Virus record (IMG/VR): IMGVR_UViG_3300022859_000014
Span: 1 to 28,799 of that record
DNA length: 28,799 nt
Origin: a virus
Reading direction: 5' to 3' (one strand)
Part shown: one piece after another, positions 16,380-23,203 of the stretch
Layout: each line of letters begins with the position of its first letter
Numbering within the stretch: the first letter of the stretch is position 1
The notes under the pieces: generated by a model
What the model was told of the DNA's origin: nothing
What the model saw: the letters and a program-made list of their open reading frames with translations, nothing else
The model's database searches: none
Translations under genes and position numbers: made by a program

Positions 16380-17309
16380 CTATGAACCGATGAAAGCAGA
16401 CGAACCGTTCAATAGAACAGCAGCTTCTTCTCTCAATACAGCTACACCGTAAATCATGTCTACGACTGCAAGCATACCGAGGTTGCGAAGTTGATTTTCC
16501 ATCTGAACTCGAACTCTGTTTCCGCCCTTAGTCTGAACAGCGAAGCCAAATGCACTCTTATGGAGCAAAAGGTTTCGATATGTCTGAAGACCTGAAACGA
16601 TAACAGTAGTTGTGAATACTGGAATACCATAAAGTGTTCCTTTGTAGTTCATTTTATATCCTGAAGTACTTCCGAAGTTACCAGTCATTACCATACCTTC
16701 TCCTGTTGAAGAAACAGAATACTGTTGGTAGTACTTAGTAATTGCATGAAGTTGATTCCAGAAGATATAAGGGTGAACGAAGAACGCACACTCTGATAGT
16801 CGGTATTTCAATGATTCAAGTGATTCAATCGCCTGACGGATTTCAGCATCGGCAAGAACTGTTGCAGTATCTCCGATAGTGTTAGTTGTAACACTTGACC
16901 AGAGTCCAGCAATAGCTGACTCCAATGATTCAACGAGCAAACTAACTGCTTCTCGAGCGTAAACTTCGTTTACATTGTACTTAGAAGCAATTTGCTGCAA
17001 GTCTTTATCTCCGATAATCCAAGCTACATACTCATGTGTGTTGATAGCTAGAGTTGTATCAACTGTTGCAGGTCCTGCAGTAGTGATTTCAGCTCCTTGT
17101 GTCGACTGAGTAGAAACTGTCAAAGCGTTGGTATAGAAGTCAGGTACATGAAAAATGTCTGAGCCTTCTGTAGCGAAAGATGATAGGTCAGTTACGAAGT
17201 TTGAGAGAACTGCGTCATCGAAAGTTTTTTCGTTAACAATAGTTGTCCAAGTTTCGCTAATAACTGAGGCTAAATCTGTACTTGTGAATGGGTCTGTGGT
17301 AACAGCCAT
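16380..17309 (-). CDS. Major capsid protein, HK97 fold
   Basis: A 309-residue protein with the composition and layout of a HK97-type major capsid protein. A short N-terminal arm (MAVTTDPFTSTDLASVISET) is followed by the long spine region (EVYAREAVSLLVESLESAIA). The peripheral and axial parts include SLKYRLSECAFFVHPYIFWN, YKGTLYGIPVFTTTVIV and QTKGGNRVRVQMENQLRNL, where strands like the last typically close the A-domain. There is no N-terminal protease or delta domain, so assembly would depend on the separate scaffold-like gene upstream. It is followed by a terminator. The fold is inferred from pattern and gene order (portal, scaffold, capsid), which is standard for this module. Confidence 0.85.
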   Translation of the reverse strand: MAVTTDPFTSTDLASVISETWTTIVNEKTFDDAVLSNFVTDLSSFATEGSDIFHVPDFYTNALTVSTQSTQGAEITTAGPATVDTTLAINTHEYVAWIIGDKDLQQIASKYNVNEVYAREAVSLLVESLESAIAGLWSSVTTNTIGDTATVLADAEIRQAIESLESLKYRLSECAFFVHPYIFWNQLHAITKYYQQYSVSSTGEGMVMTGNFGSTSGYKMNYKGTLYGIPVFTTTVIVSGLQTYRNLLLHKSAFGFAVQTKGGNRVRVQMENQLRNLGMLAVVDMIYGVAVLREEAAVLLNGSSAFIGS

Positions 17310-17341
17310 AATGGTTTAGTAGCCCTTTATTTATTCGGGGG

Positions 17342-17914
17342 TTACTGTGATGAATTAACACCAGTCTTTCGGAATCTTGATTCAAAAGCTTTCTGTTTGT
17401 CCTCTGCTGAGGCGTTGGAGTCTTTTAGAACTTCATGAACAGGTTTGCCGTTGTATGTTGGGATTCTTCCAGATGGTGACGGAGTCGCTTCATTTGACTT
17501 ATTCACTTCGCGATACTCTTTAAGGTGAGATTGACCTGATTTACTTTTAATGTATTTAATAGGGTCAACTCCTAAATCTTTGGCTTCTGAACGAAGCTCA
17601 CTGTATTCTTCCGAAGATAGATTACGCAAAACATCTAGGTTATCAGCGATAATGTCTGAGTCCAATGCTTGTGGCACTGTTTCCTTAGGCTTCTCCTCTT
17701 CTTTTAATGTTGGTTTACTTTTTTCCAGCTCGGCTTTAAGAGATGCAATTTCATCGTCTTTTTTCCTTGCTTTTTCTCGCCACTGTTGTTTTTTTGCGAT
17801 GGTTGTTTTTAGGTTGCTCTTTAGAGCTTCTGTATCAAATTCATCGACTACAATAATGTCGTCATTGTCATTTTCTACATCAGGGACAACTTCCTGTACT
17901 TTATTTTCATTCAT
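17342..17914 (-). CDS. Scaffold-like protein
   Basis: A 190-residue protein directly upstream of the major capsid gene. The N-terminus is very acidic (DVENDNDDIIVVDEFDTEAL), then a long charged coiled coil (TIAKKQQWREKARKKDDEIA, and SLKAELEKSK), a Glu/Lys-rich linker, and a basic, flexible C-terminus ending FRKTGVNSSQ. This is the usual build of phage capsid scaffolding proteins, whose coiled coil multimerises and whose basic tail docks on the capsid protein. No protease motif is seen. An AAGGA at 8 bp before the ATG is one of the few Shine-Dalgarno-like sites in the window, fitting a need for high expression. Confidence 0.75.
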   Translation of the reverse strand: MNENKVQEVVPDVENDNDDIIVVDEFDTEALKSNLKTTIAKKQQWREKARKKDDEIASLKAELEKSKPTLKEEEKPKETVPQALDSDIIADNLDVLRNLSSEEYSELRSEAKDLGVDPIKYIKSKSGQSHLKEYREVNKSNEATPSPSGRIPTYNGKPVHEVLKDSNASAEDKQKAFESRFRKTGVNSSQ

Positions 17915-17973
17915 AGGTTTTATCCTTATATTTATAACTAGGTTTTTATAGAGGTTTGCCTGCCTCTGCTTTT

Positions 17974-18213
17974 TTAATTGTACGGATTCACTTCTACTGA
18001 CTTTGGTTTGCTTGTATTTTTAATCTTGTTTATCAGATGTTCTTCGATTATCTTAGATGCTTTAACGACTGATTCTTTTGAATCCTCATCGGTCATATTT
18101 CTTGCATCGCAGATATGAGACACGAGTCTTTCTGAATAATCAACTAGCCAGTTACCTGTTTCAGTACCTGAAATTGACTTAAATACCTTTATGTCTTGTT
18201 CTGTTAGTTTCAT
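17974..18213 (-). CDS. Small protein of unknown function between portal and scaffold genes
   Basis: A 79-residue protein (MKLTEQDIKVFKSISGTETG, then DARNMTDEDSKESVVKASKI). It is mostly helical with a basic C-terminus (NKIKNTSKPKSVEVNPYN). The start overlaps the stop of the portal gene by one base (TAATG), so it is probably translated with it. Small helical proteins at this place in head modules are common, but I recognise no family and give no role. The 59 bases after its stop hold no gene. Confidence 0.55.
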   Translation of the reverse strand: MKLTEQDIKVFKSISGTETGNWLVDYSERLVSHICDARNMTDEDSKESVVKASKIIEEHLINKIKNTSKPKSVEVNPYN

Positions 18214-19907
18214 TATACTGTTTGTGATACTTGACTAAGTCCTTGAACCGCTTGTGGGGAAGCCAGAGACCCTCCGACCTGTGGCTGTTGTCCTTGCTGT
18301 GGCTGGTCCTCAGTTAGGTTAAGTTCAGCAGGGGAGATTCCTCCAAGTGATAGAAGATAGAAGAGAAGTGAACGAGAAGGGGAGTTAGGTTGTAATACTC
18401 CAGGATTCTGACCTACAATCTGCAAAGCAAGCTGTACAATCTGAGAGCGAGTACCATTGTCAATAGATTCTCCTGTAATGTTCACATCAACCGTATATTT
18501 AGCTGACTTGTAGAAGTCTTTTGGAATATCGTAGTAACGATTCTGTTTTTTACCTAGTTCTGAGAGAATACGAGTTTTCGCTTCATCTCTCTGAGCCTTG
18601 TCAGGATAGAAGCCATGTTTCTCTGCATAGTTTATTGTTGCATCTGCTACTAGGATTTCTGCAACTGCTTTATCTAGCTTATCTCCATCAGCTTCTGAAC
18701 CGGAGAAGGTGAGTGTGTGTTCTTTTGCTGATTGTTTGACACAGTCAGGCAAAAGGTCATTTAGAGTTAATTCTTTTATGAAAAGACCGTAGTTTTCACG
18801 CTTAAGTTCAAAATATGATGTCGCAAATGAAGCTTGGAGGTTTGCTACACCTAATGGAGTTCTAGAAGGGAGGTTTGCACCAGATGTTATGTCAGATGTG
18901 AATGTTTTTCGCTCTGTATTTGTAGACCAGTTGTTTCTTGTATTATTAAATGCACCAAGATTCCTTTCTTCCATAGCAACTGCAGTGATTTCTGAGTTAG
19001 GGGTTAATATATCCCCGTTCTGTGTTCCTGTTAGGAGGTTAGCACCTTTGAGGTCACTATCTCGTGATTGATATAGTTTTAGTGAAGTGAATTTCAATCC
19101 GGCACGCTCCAGGTTCTCAGCTTCGTTAATGGCTACCTGATTTTCCTCAAGATACTCAACAAAACCAAAACCTAACCAGCGACCTGGTACTTTCTCCCAA
19201 GAAAGCTCGCGATATGGCAATTTAGCATCTTCTTCCTCAAACAAAGTAATTCCATCAATAAAATCGTTAGATTCGTCATTCAAATCTGCTTCTGTACCAC
19301 GAACAGTACCTTCTTTGGTCTTTCTATCAAAAAGATTTCCTGTAATATAGCGTTCCCATTTAGAACCGTTACGGGCATAGCAGTCGTAAACTACAAAATC
19401 CTCATCATCTGATGAATTAAGCAACTCTTTAACAGAATCTTTCTCCCATTTCATGTTTTCAATCTCTCCTCGAGACATTGTTATGAGTTCATACACAAAA
19501 GGAGATTTTGCGACACTCTTTGCACTAGGGTGTATACGGATATTTTGGATATTTACCTTTTCCCAGGTGTTTTTTACCTTTTTAATTATTACTGAACCAT
19601 ATTTAGGATAGTCAAAAGAGATTTCGTTTAATAAAGTTCCGAAATTCTCATTTTTTAGATACTGCTTTAGCTTTTTCTGTAGAAACCACACCTTAAACTC
19701 TGACTGGTCAGATTCAGGTGTCAAAATAATGTCCTTAGTGTCTAAATCTACGAACTTTGTTGCTATATCACAAGCTGGTTTAACTACATTAAAGAAGAAT
19801 TTGCGGAATCCTAGGTCGTCATACTTACCAGTCTTAAATTGAGAGTTGTAATATAGGTCTATTAGCTTAAGTGTCTCAGGTATATTATGTGAATAACCCC
19901 CCGGCAT
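18213..19907 (-). CDS. Portal protein
   Basis: A 564-residue protein at the expected place between the large terminase and the scaffold/capsid genes. Portal proteins form the 12-mer ring through which DNA enters the head. Consistent features are the N-terminal helical part (FRKFFFNVVKPACDIATKFV), the beta-rich wing (KYGSVIIKKVKNTWEKVNIQ), a helical stem region around YLEENQVAINEAENLERAGL, and a long helical crown ending in a Gln/Pro-rich tail (EDQPQQGQQPQVGGSLASPQ). Length is typical for the family (450-700). Assignment rests on order and this layout. A separate head-protease domain is not present. Confidence 0.8.
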   Translation of the reverse strand: MPGGYSHNIPETLKLIDLYYNSQFKTGKYDDLGFRKFFFNVVKPACDIATKFVDLDTKDIILTPESDQSEFKVWFLQKKLKQYLKNENFGTLLNEISFDYPKYGSVIIKKVKNTWEKVNIQNIRIHPSAKSVAKSPFVYELITMSRGEIENMKWEKDSVKELLNSSDDEDFVVYDCYARNGSKWERYITGNLFDRKTKEGTVRGTEADLNDESNDFIDGITLFEEEDAKLPYRELSWEKVPGRWLGFGFVEYLEENQVAINEAENLERAGLKFTSLKLYQSRDSDLKGANLLTGTQNGDILTPNSEITAVAMEERNLGAFNNTRNNWSTNTERKTFTSDITSGANLPSRTPLGVANLQASFATSYFELKRENYGLFIKELTLNDLLPDCVKQSAKEHTLTFSGSEADGDKLDKAVAEILVADATINYAEKHGFYPDKAQRDEAKTRILSELGKKQNRYYDIPKDFYKSAKYTVDVNITGESIDNGTRSQIVQLALQIVGQNPGVLQPNSPSRSLLFYLLSLGGISPAELNLTEDQPQQGQQPQVGGSLASPQAVQGLSQVSQTV

Positions 19908-19992
19908 TTCTACATCAGAGTAGTAAGCTTGTATGTTTTTTCTTGTTGAAGTGTAACTCAGATGGAATTAAGGCTCTTGAAGAACTCTTTTT

Positions 19993-21441
19993 TTAATTGT
20001 AAATATATTTTACCACCTTTGTCTTTTTTTGTCTAACTTCCCTGTCAAGCATATTCCTCTCTCGAACAGTGATAGGTTGAATATTCCAGTAAGCGAGCAT
20101 CGTGGACATCAACTGGTCATCATGATAACCATTCTGAGCTCCCGCACCTTTTTTCTGAGCCTCATTAGAATAAATAAACACTTTCATTTCATCTACAGTT
20201 ACAGAATCTCTAATAACTGGGAACTTTTTATCAAACAATGTCCTCATGTGTTCAATCAAAAGATTCTTAGATGAAAAGTTTGTAGAGAATCCTAGCTTCT
20301 TGGTATTCTTTCGTTCTCTCTGGTCAAATATTTCCCTTTCGTAAATCCTATCGTAGATTTTTTTCAAATCATTTACAAACGCCTCCCCTATCCCAGTAAT
20401 CTCAGGGACAACTAAAGGCTTCTTAGATAAAGAATACATCATAGCCAACTGAACGGTCTTCTCTACCTGTACATTAGTCGGTACATAGCCTTTATAAGAC
20501 GCTACAAGCTCCCCGGTATCCTTATTGACTACTTTAATACCACATGGGTCATTAGCTCCAGTAGATGGGTCTACCCCTATCTGATACTCATTGAGCTTAG
20601 GCTCTTCCCATATCTCAATCCCATCCAATACCCTAACAGCCTTCCTAGTATGCAAATCTTGATATTTTATATGCTCCTCATCAAATACCCCACCCTCAAC
20701 CAAAGTATCAGGACTCCAAATACCATGAACATATCTATCCACATACCTCTTCGGCTTAGATAACATATCCGTAATGAAATCAGGACTAAGGTTCTCCTTA
20801 TTATCCAGCATAGAGGTTTCAATCAGCTTAGTCCCATGTCTTGGATTAACCTTAAAATAATCATAAGCCCAGAAATTGGCTGGGTTAGTAGTGAAGTTCA
20901 TTTGCTGAAAAGGTACATTCCTTCTTAGACGACCCGACAACCCATCAAACACCCTCATCTCAATCTCCTCCAACTGGTCAATAAACACAGCTCCTAAGTT
21001 CAAAGACTTAATCGCCTGTTCCGCTTTCTTAATATCCTGCCCTGCCCCAGCCTGCAAAGCATCCAGCCCAAAAAATATAATCTCGCTACCATTAGCAAAC
21101 ACAATCTTTCCAGGACCAACCTTATGAATAAAAGTACCAGAAGGAAATATATCCATAATATCCGGCAAAGTAGCCCTCTCAACATCCTGCCTACTCTTCC
21201 TCCCTAACAGGATACGATTACCAGGAAAGAATACACTCAATAAATATAACTTAATAATAAACCCAGTAGTCTTACCAGAAGCAAACCCTCCACAAACCAA
21301 AGTATATCTCTCCTTAGAATTAACGAAATCTAACTGCTTAGCATTTAACTTCACACCATTAAAATCCTCAATATCAACCTCTCCATCAAGCCATCTCTTT
21401 CCTAGTGCTTCCCATGCTGACCATTCGTTGTTGTTTGACAT
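19993..21441 (-). CDS. terL: Terminase large subunit
   Basis: A 482-residue protein with both catalytic parts of a phage packaging motor. The ATPase part has the Walker A motif GGFASGKT at 51-58, Walker B AVFIDQLEEIE at about 151-161, and the coupling motif FTTNPA at 183-188. The RNase H-type nuclease follows, with the first acidic residue in IGVDPSTG (Asp291), a second in VVPEITGIGEAF, and a third in YHDDQLMSTMLA near 453. It cuts concatemeric DNA and drives it into the head through the portal. Length is normal. It is preceded by a 153-bp gap after the small subunit and followed by an 85-bp gap before the portal, which holds no gene that I can see. Confidence 0.9.
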   Translation of the reverse strand: MSNNNEWSAWEALGKRWLDGEVDIEDFNGVKLNAKQLDFVNSKERYTLVCGGFASGKTTGFIIKLYLLSVFFPGNRILLGRKSRQDVERATLPDIMDIFPSGTFIHKVGPGKIVFANGSEIIFFGLDALQAGAGQDIKKAEQAIKSLNLGAVFIDQLEEIEMRVFDGLSGRLRRNVPFQQMNFTTNPANFWAYDYFKVNPRHGTKLIETSMLDNKENLSPDFITDMLSKPKRYVDRYVHGIWSPDTLVEGGVFDEEHIKYQDLHTRKAVRVLDGIEIWEEPKLNEYQIGVDPSTGANDPCGIKVVNKDTGELVASYKGYVPTNVQVEKTVQLAMMYSLSKKPLVVPEITGIGEAFVNDLKKIYDRIYEREIFDQRERKNTKKLGFSTNFSSKNLLIEHMRTLFDKKFPVIRDSVTVDEMKVFIYSNEAQKKGAGAQNGYHDDQLMSTMLAYWNIQPITVRERNMLDREVRQKKTKVVKYIYN

Positions 21442-21594
21442 GATATTGTTTGTATTGTGTTATAAAAAGTGATTTTGGTGATTTTGGGGAGGGGGCTATT
21501 TATATCTAATTCGCCACAGAATAAGTGGTGATACCGTACCCCCCCCCGTATAGCCCTCGTTTAACTACCGACAATGTATATTGTGCGACACGGG
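21442..21594 (-). other. Structured terminase intergenic region with a nine-C run
   Basis: No gene fits these 153 bases. A run of nine C lies at 21539-21547. Arms GGGCTAT (21493-21499) and ATAGCCC (21550-21556) form an inverted repeat that encloses the run and a smaller hairpin (CGCCAC at 21512-21517 with GTGGTG at 21525-21530, one G-T pair). A packaging (cos/pac) recognition site is a reasonable guess because it lies between the two terminase genes, but nothing proves it. Confidence 0.35.
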
Positions 21595-22065
21595 CTAATC
21601 ATTCTCTTGTGGTATGTCATATGGTGGCTTGGTTGAGCCATCGTTGCGTTCCTTAACAGTTACATTCAATATAGGTACAACTGTTTTACCTTGTTCTTCA
21701 TCACCTAAATCAACTGAGTATTCCTTTGCTAGTGCCTTAACTACTTTTAACCTTGTAGATAGGTCTTTTTCCTGTTGTGCTAGCCATTTAATGTTCTCCA
21801 TCAAATCATCCTTACTAATTCCGACACGTTCTGCCATTGTCTTAACTTCCTTGATATTTAACTTACTTGTATCTACTAACTTAGCCTTTGCTTCTTCCTC
21901 TCTACTATTTAACTCATACCTTAAAGCCGATGCTAATATCCTTTTCTGTTGTGTGTTAGAGGTATGTTCTGAAAACCCTGCCTCTTTAGCTGCCTTAGTA
22001 ACCACATAATTATGCTTTGGTAATACTTCTAAGAACTTCTTATACCTCATAGGTGAACTTGCCAT
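21595..22065 (-). CDS. Terminase small subunit-like protein
   Basis: A 156-residue protein just upstream of the large terminase. The N-terminal 60 residues (YKKFLEVLPKHNYVVTKAAK, then EAGFSEHTSNTQQKRILASA) form a helix-turn-helix with the Ala-x-x-Ala-Gly-Phe-Ser pattern typical of small terminases, which bind the packaging site and load the large subunit. The middle is a charged helix that may form the oligomer ring. The end is Pro/Asp-rich (TKPPYDIPQEND). The start is set by a promoter whose -10 ends 8 bases before the ATG, so translation may be leaderless. Tandem 11-bp repeats lie just behind the promoter and are candidate binding sites for this protein. Confidence 0.75.
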   Translation of the reverse strand: MASSPMRYKKFLEVLPKHNYVVTKAAKEAGFSEHTSNTQQKRILASALRYELNSREEEAKAKLVDTSKLNIKEVKTMAERVGISKDDLMENIKWLAQQEKDLSTRLKVVKALAKEYSVDLGDEEQGKTVVPILNVTVKERNDGSTKPPYDIPQEND

Positions 22066-22072
22066 GCCGTAT

Positions 22073-22101
22073 ATTATACCTAATAGTAAGTTAACTGTCT
22101 A
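22073..22101 (-). promoter_or_regulatory. Sigma70-type promoter of the packaging/head operon, likely leaderless
   Basis: On the minus strand, TAGACA (5 of 6 to TTGACA) at 22101-22096 and a perfect TATAAT at 22078-22073 are separated by exactly 17 bp. Only seven bases (ATACGGC) lie between the -10 and the ATG at 22065, so transcription should start at or next to the A of the start codon. There is no Shine-Dalgarno sequence. The promoter probably serves the terminase, portal and capsid genes. Confidence 0.65.
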
Positions 22102-22110
22102 ACTCATTAA

Positions 22111-22194
22111 AGACAACTTGTCTATAACTTACCTATAACTTACCTACGGATTACCTACGGATTGCCTACGGATTGCCTATAACTTGCCTACGCG
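22111..22194. repeat. Array of 11-bp tandem repeats behind the terminase promoter
   Basis: Six complete 11-bp units run without a gap from 22122 to 22187: two CTATAACTTAC, one CTACGGATTAC, two CTACGGATTGC and one CTATAACTTGC, consensus CTAYRRMTTRC. Degenerate units flank them on both sides. The units are one DNA turn long, so any bound proteins would line up on one face. The array ends about 10 bp upstream of the -35 of the terminase promoter. It could be an activator or repressor site, a packaging site for the small terminase, or an origin iteron set. Confidence 0.8.
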
Positions 22195-22303
22195 TAAAGC
22201 TTGAACACCGGGTAGGGGTAGGGGAAGCTATTGGATTGGAGTTATTCATATCAGCTTATCGTAGGCTATCTAGTAACTCGATACGTTTATCCTTTAGGCC
22301 TGG
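22195..22303. other. Non-coding stretch with a G-rich run
   Basis: No gene is visible. The stretch has a G-rich segment CCGGGTAGGGGTAGGGG near 22208-22224 with three G runs and several short near-repeats (TAGGC, CTCGATA). With the 11-bp array it makes up most of the gap between the small terminase and the leftward small genes. Confidence 0.4.
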
Positions 22304-22506
22304 CTAGGCTCGATAGGAGGGCGGTGTTAATTCCTCTGATATTATTATTCTAATTGTAACATTTATAGTACCAATATCCAAAGTAAGACCATTATCATCA
22401 TAGTAATTACCCTTGATTTCCTTGTATCCTTCATAAAAAATACATTCATGACCATTAAGACCAGTATTGAAAAGTCTATTAGTATTTTCATAGTGTGAAA
22501 TGTCAT
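22304..22506 (-). pseudogene. Small leftward gene with an apparent frameshift near its start
   Basis: An open frame of 67 codons (22507-22304) reads like a real protein: NTNRLFNTGLNGHECIFYEG, then YKEIKGNYYDDNGLTLDIGT and INVTIRIIISEELTPPSYRA. It has no ATG; a TGA lies just before it. In the neighbouring frame an ATG at 22506 overlaps the stop of the zinc-finger gene (ATGA), the coupling used elsewhere in this phage, but that frame codes a Met/Leu/Ile-rich shadow sequence of 47 residues. A -1 shift within the first few codons (around the AAAA at 22486-22489) would join the good start to the good frame. A sequencing or assembly error, a genuine mutation, recoding or an ATT start are all possible. 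Confidence 0.45.
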
Positions 22507-22619
22507 ATCAAATTCTTTATCATCCTATCAATACACTTCAAGCAAATGTATATGCCCAGTAGTTTATGTGCTGGCTCGTGGTACTTTTCCTTTTTGCAGT
22601 ATTGGCAGTTTTTAACCAT
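22503..22619 (-). CDS. Very small zinc-finger protein
   Basis: A 38-residue protein, MVKNCQYCKKEKYHEPAHKL followed by LGIYICLKCIDRMIKNLI. Two Cys-x2-Cys pairs (Cys5-Cys8 and Cys26-Cys29) frame a short loop with two histidines, so a single zinc ribbon is very likely. It starts four bases after the stop of the 70-residue gene and its stop overlaps the next ATG (ATGA). The strong Cys pattern and tight spacing support a real gene despite its size. Phage zinc ribbons of this kind often bind nucleic acid or host polymerase; the target here is unknown. Confidence 0.65.
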   Translation of the reverse strand: MVKNCQYCKKEKYHEPAHKLLGIYICLKCIDRMIKNLI

Positions 22620-22623
22620 CTTT

Positions 22624-22836
22624 TTAGTTATCTAAATCTACATCCAAGTTTAAAGGCACTTTCTTTTGTAATTCTATTCCCATCTCTATTGATTCCTTTG
22701 CATCTCTTACGAGTCTTTGTAGCAAATATGGTTCGGCGAGTAGCTCATTACATTCTTCTGAACCTATCGTAGCTTTAACATTAACGATTGAATCGCCTGC
22801 TTGGTCCGTTATTACTATGTATATTTCGTTTAACAT
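22624..22836 (-). CDS. Small protein of unknown function, first leftward gene
   Basis: A 70-residue protein from ATG 22836 (MLNEIYIVITDQAGDSIVNV). A TTG two codons upstream is the only earlier start and is less likely. Alternating strands come first (EIYIVITDQ, IVNVKATIGS), then a helix (EECNELLAEPYLLQRLVRDA), and an acidic end (KKVPLNLDVDLDN). No family is recognised. It heads the leftward transcript that starts at the divergent switch region, behind a leader of about 140 nt. First genes at such places are often early regulators, but the sequence shows no DNA-binding motif. Confidence 0.6.
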   Translation of the reverse strand: MLNEIYIVITDQAGDSIVNVKATIGSEECNELLAEPYLLQRLVRDAKESIEMGIELQKKVPLNLDVDLDN

Positions 22837-22848
22837 ATTCAAGATACT

Positions 22849-22970
22849 AAGAGCTAAGGTCGGTACTAGGGTATGACCGATTGCTTAGCGAGGGAATTTA
22901 ATCAAATTTTCGTTTTTTATATGCGTTGAGACCTACTGTGCTTAAATGCACAAGAACAACCCTAGCTCTT
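22849..22970 (-). ncRNA. Predicted structured leader RNA of the leftward transcript
   Basis: On the minus strand a 5' arm AAGAGCUAGGGU (22970-22959) pairs with ACCUUAGCUCUU (22860-22849) over 12 bp with one G-U pair. On the plus strand that G-U would be an A-C mismatch, so the minus strand is the likely RNA. Enclosed are hairpins UGUGC/GCACA (22952-22937) and UCGGU/ACCGA (22880-22860). The loop of the second holds ACCCUAG (22872-22866), which can pair instead with CUAGGGU of the outer 5' arm. Two exclusive states are thus possible. Structure was drawn by eye, without folding software. Confidence 0.45.
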
Positions 22971-22986
22971 AACATCCTGTATAACT

Positions 22987-22995
22987 ATTATAGCA
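22987..22995 (-). promoter_or_regulatory. Leftward extended -10 promoter of the switch region
   Basis: On the minus strand TGCTATAAT (22995-22987) is a perfect extended -10 element. No good -35 is seen at 16-18 bp, as is usual for extended -10 promoters. Transcription should start near 22980 and run through the structured leader to the 70-residue gene. It faces away from the rightward promoter at 23059-23064, with the TTATCCACA box (23020-23028) in between. Confidence 0.5.
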
Positions 22996-23019
22996 CTTGT
23001 GTATCATACGCATAGTAGT

Positions 23020-23064
23020 TTATCCACAGGTAGGTAATTACTTTTTATTTGAAAGTAGTATAAT
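23020..23064 (+). promoter_or_regulatory. Rightward promoter P1 with TTATCCACA box (replication operon)
   Basis: The box TTATCCACAGG begins at 23020 and matches the DnaA-box consensus TTATCCACA exactly. A perfect -10, TATAAT, is at 23059-23064, 39 bp after the start of the box. The -35 is weak (TTACTT or ATTACT near 23037-23043). The same box and the same 39-bp spacing recur at two other rightward promoters (24564 and 27752), so box and promoter form one module. Transcription should start near 23071. An alternative TAnnTTTG-type -7 match (TATCTTTG) at 23064-23071 overlaps the -10. Confidence 0.65.
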
Positions 23065-23082
23065 ATCTTTGCTGGAAAAATA

Positions 23083-23161
23083 GTTTGCGTTTTGTGCATA
23101 GGATGGAATGGCGAAAGCTATGAGTTGTCGCAAACACTCATTCAATTCCGTTCTATGCACA
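23083..23161 (+). ncRNA. Predicted pseudoknotted leader RNA before the replication gene
   Basis: Two perfectly paired segments interleave. A 17-bp stem joins 23093-23109 (TGTGCATAGGATGGAAT) to 23145-23161 (ATTCCGTTCTATGCACA), with 15 Watson-Crick pairs and two G-U pairs. GTTTGCG (23083-23089), just before the stem, pairs over 7 bp with CGCAAAC (23129-23135) in its loop. The order is that of an H-type pseudoknot. It lies at the start of the P1 transcript, and its first arm contains the GGA and ATG (23108) of the possible upstream start of the replication gene, which it would hide. Drawn by eye; a DNA operator with two dyads is the alternative. Confidence 0.5.
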
Positions 23162-23203
23162 GAAAAAGATAACAACAGCGATTATAAGTTAATCGTAAAA
23201 CAA

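Noticed and set aside
17950-17975. Plus-strand hairpin AGAGG/CCTCT followed by six T, like a rightward terminator
   Set aside because: The stem is only 5 bp with an 8-nt loop, and all genes for several kilobases on either side read leftward. No rightward transcript is expected here.
22111-22194. CRISPR-like array
   Set aside because: The 11-bp units abut without spacers and no cas genes are present. It is a tandem repeat.
22205-22226. Possible G-quadruplex in the G-rich run
   Set aside because: Only three runs of three or more G are present; a fourth is missing within a reasonable distance.
23064-23071. Bacteroidetes-type -7 promoter box TATCTTTG
   Set aside because: It overlaps a perfect TATAAT, has no TTTG at the required upstream distance, and the other two promoter modules lack it.
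22837-23203. Host-type tRNA or known ribozyme in the switch region
   Set aside because: No cloverleaf, CCA end or hammerhead core (CTGATGA with GAAA) could be found on either strand.
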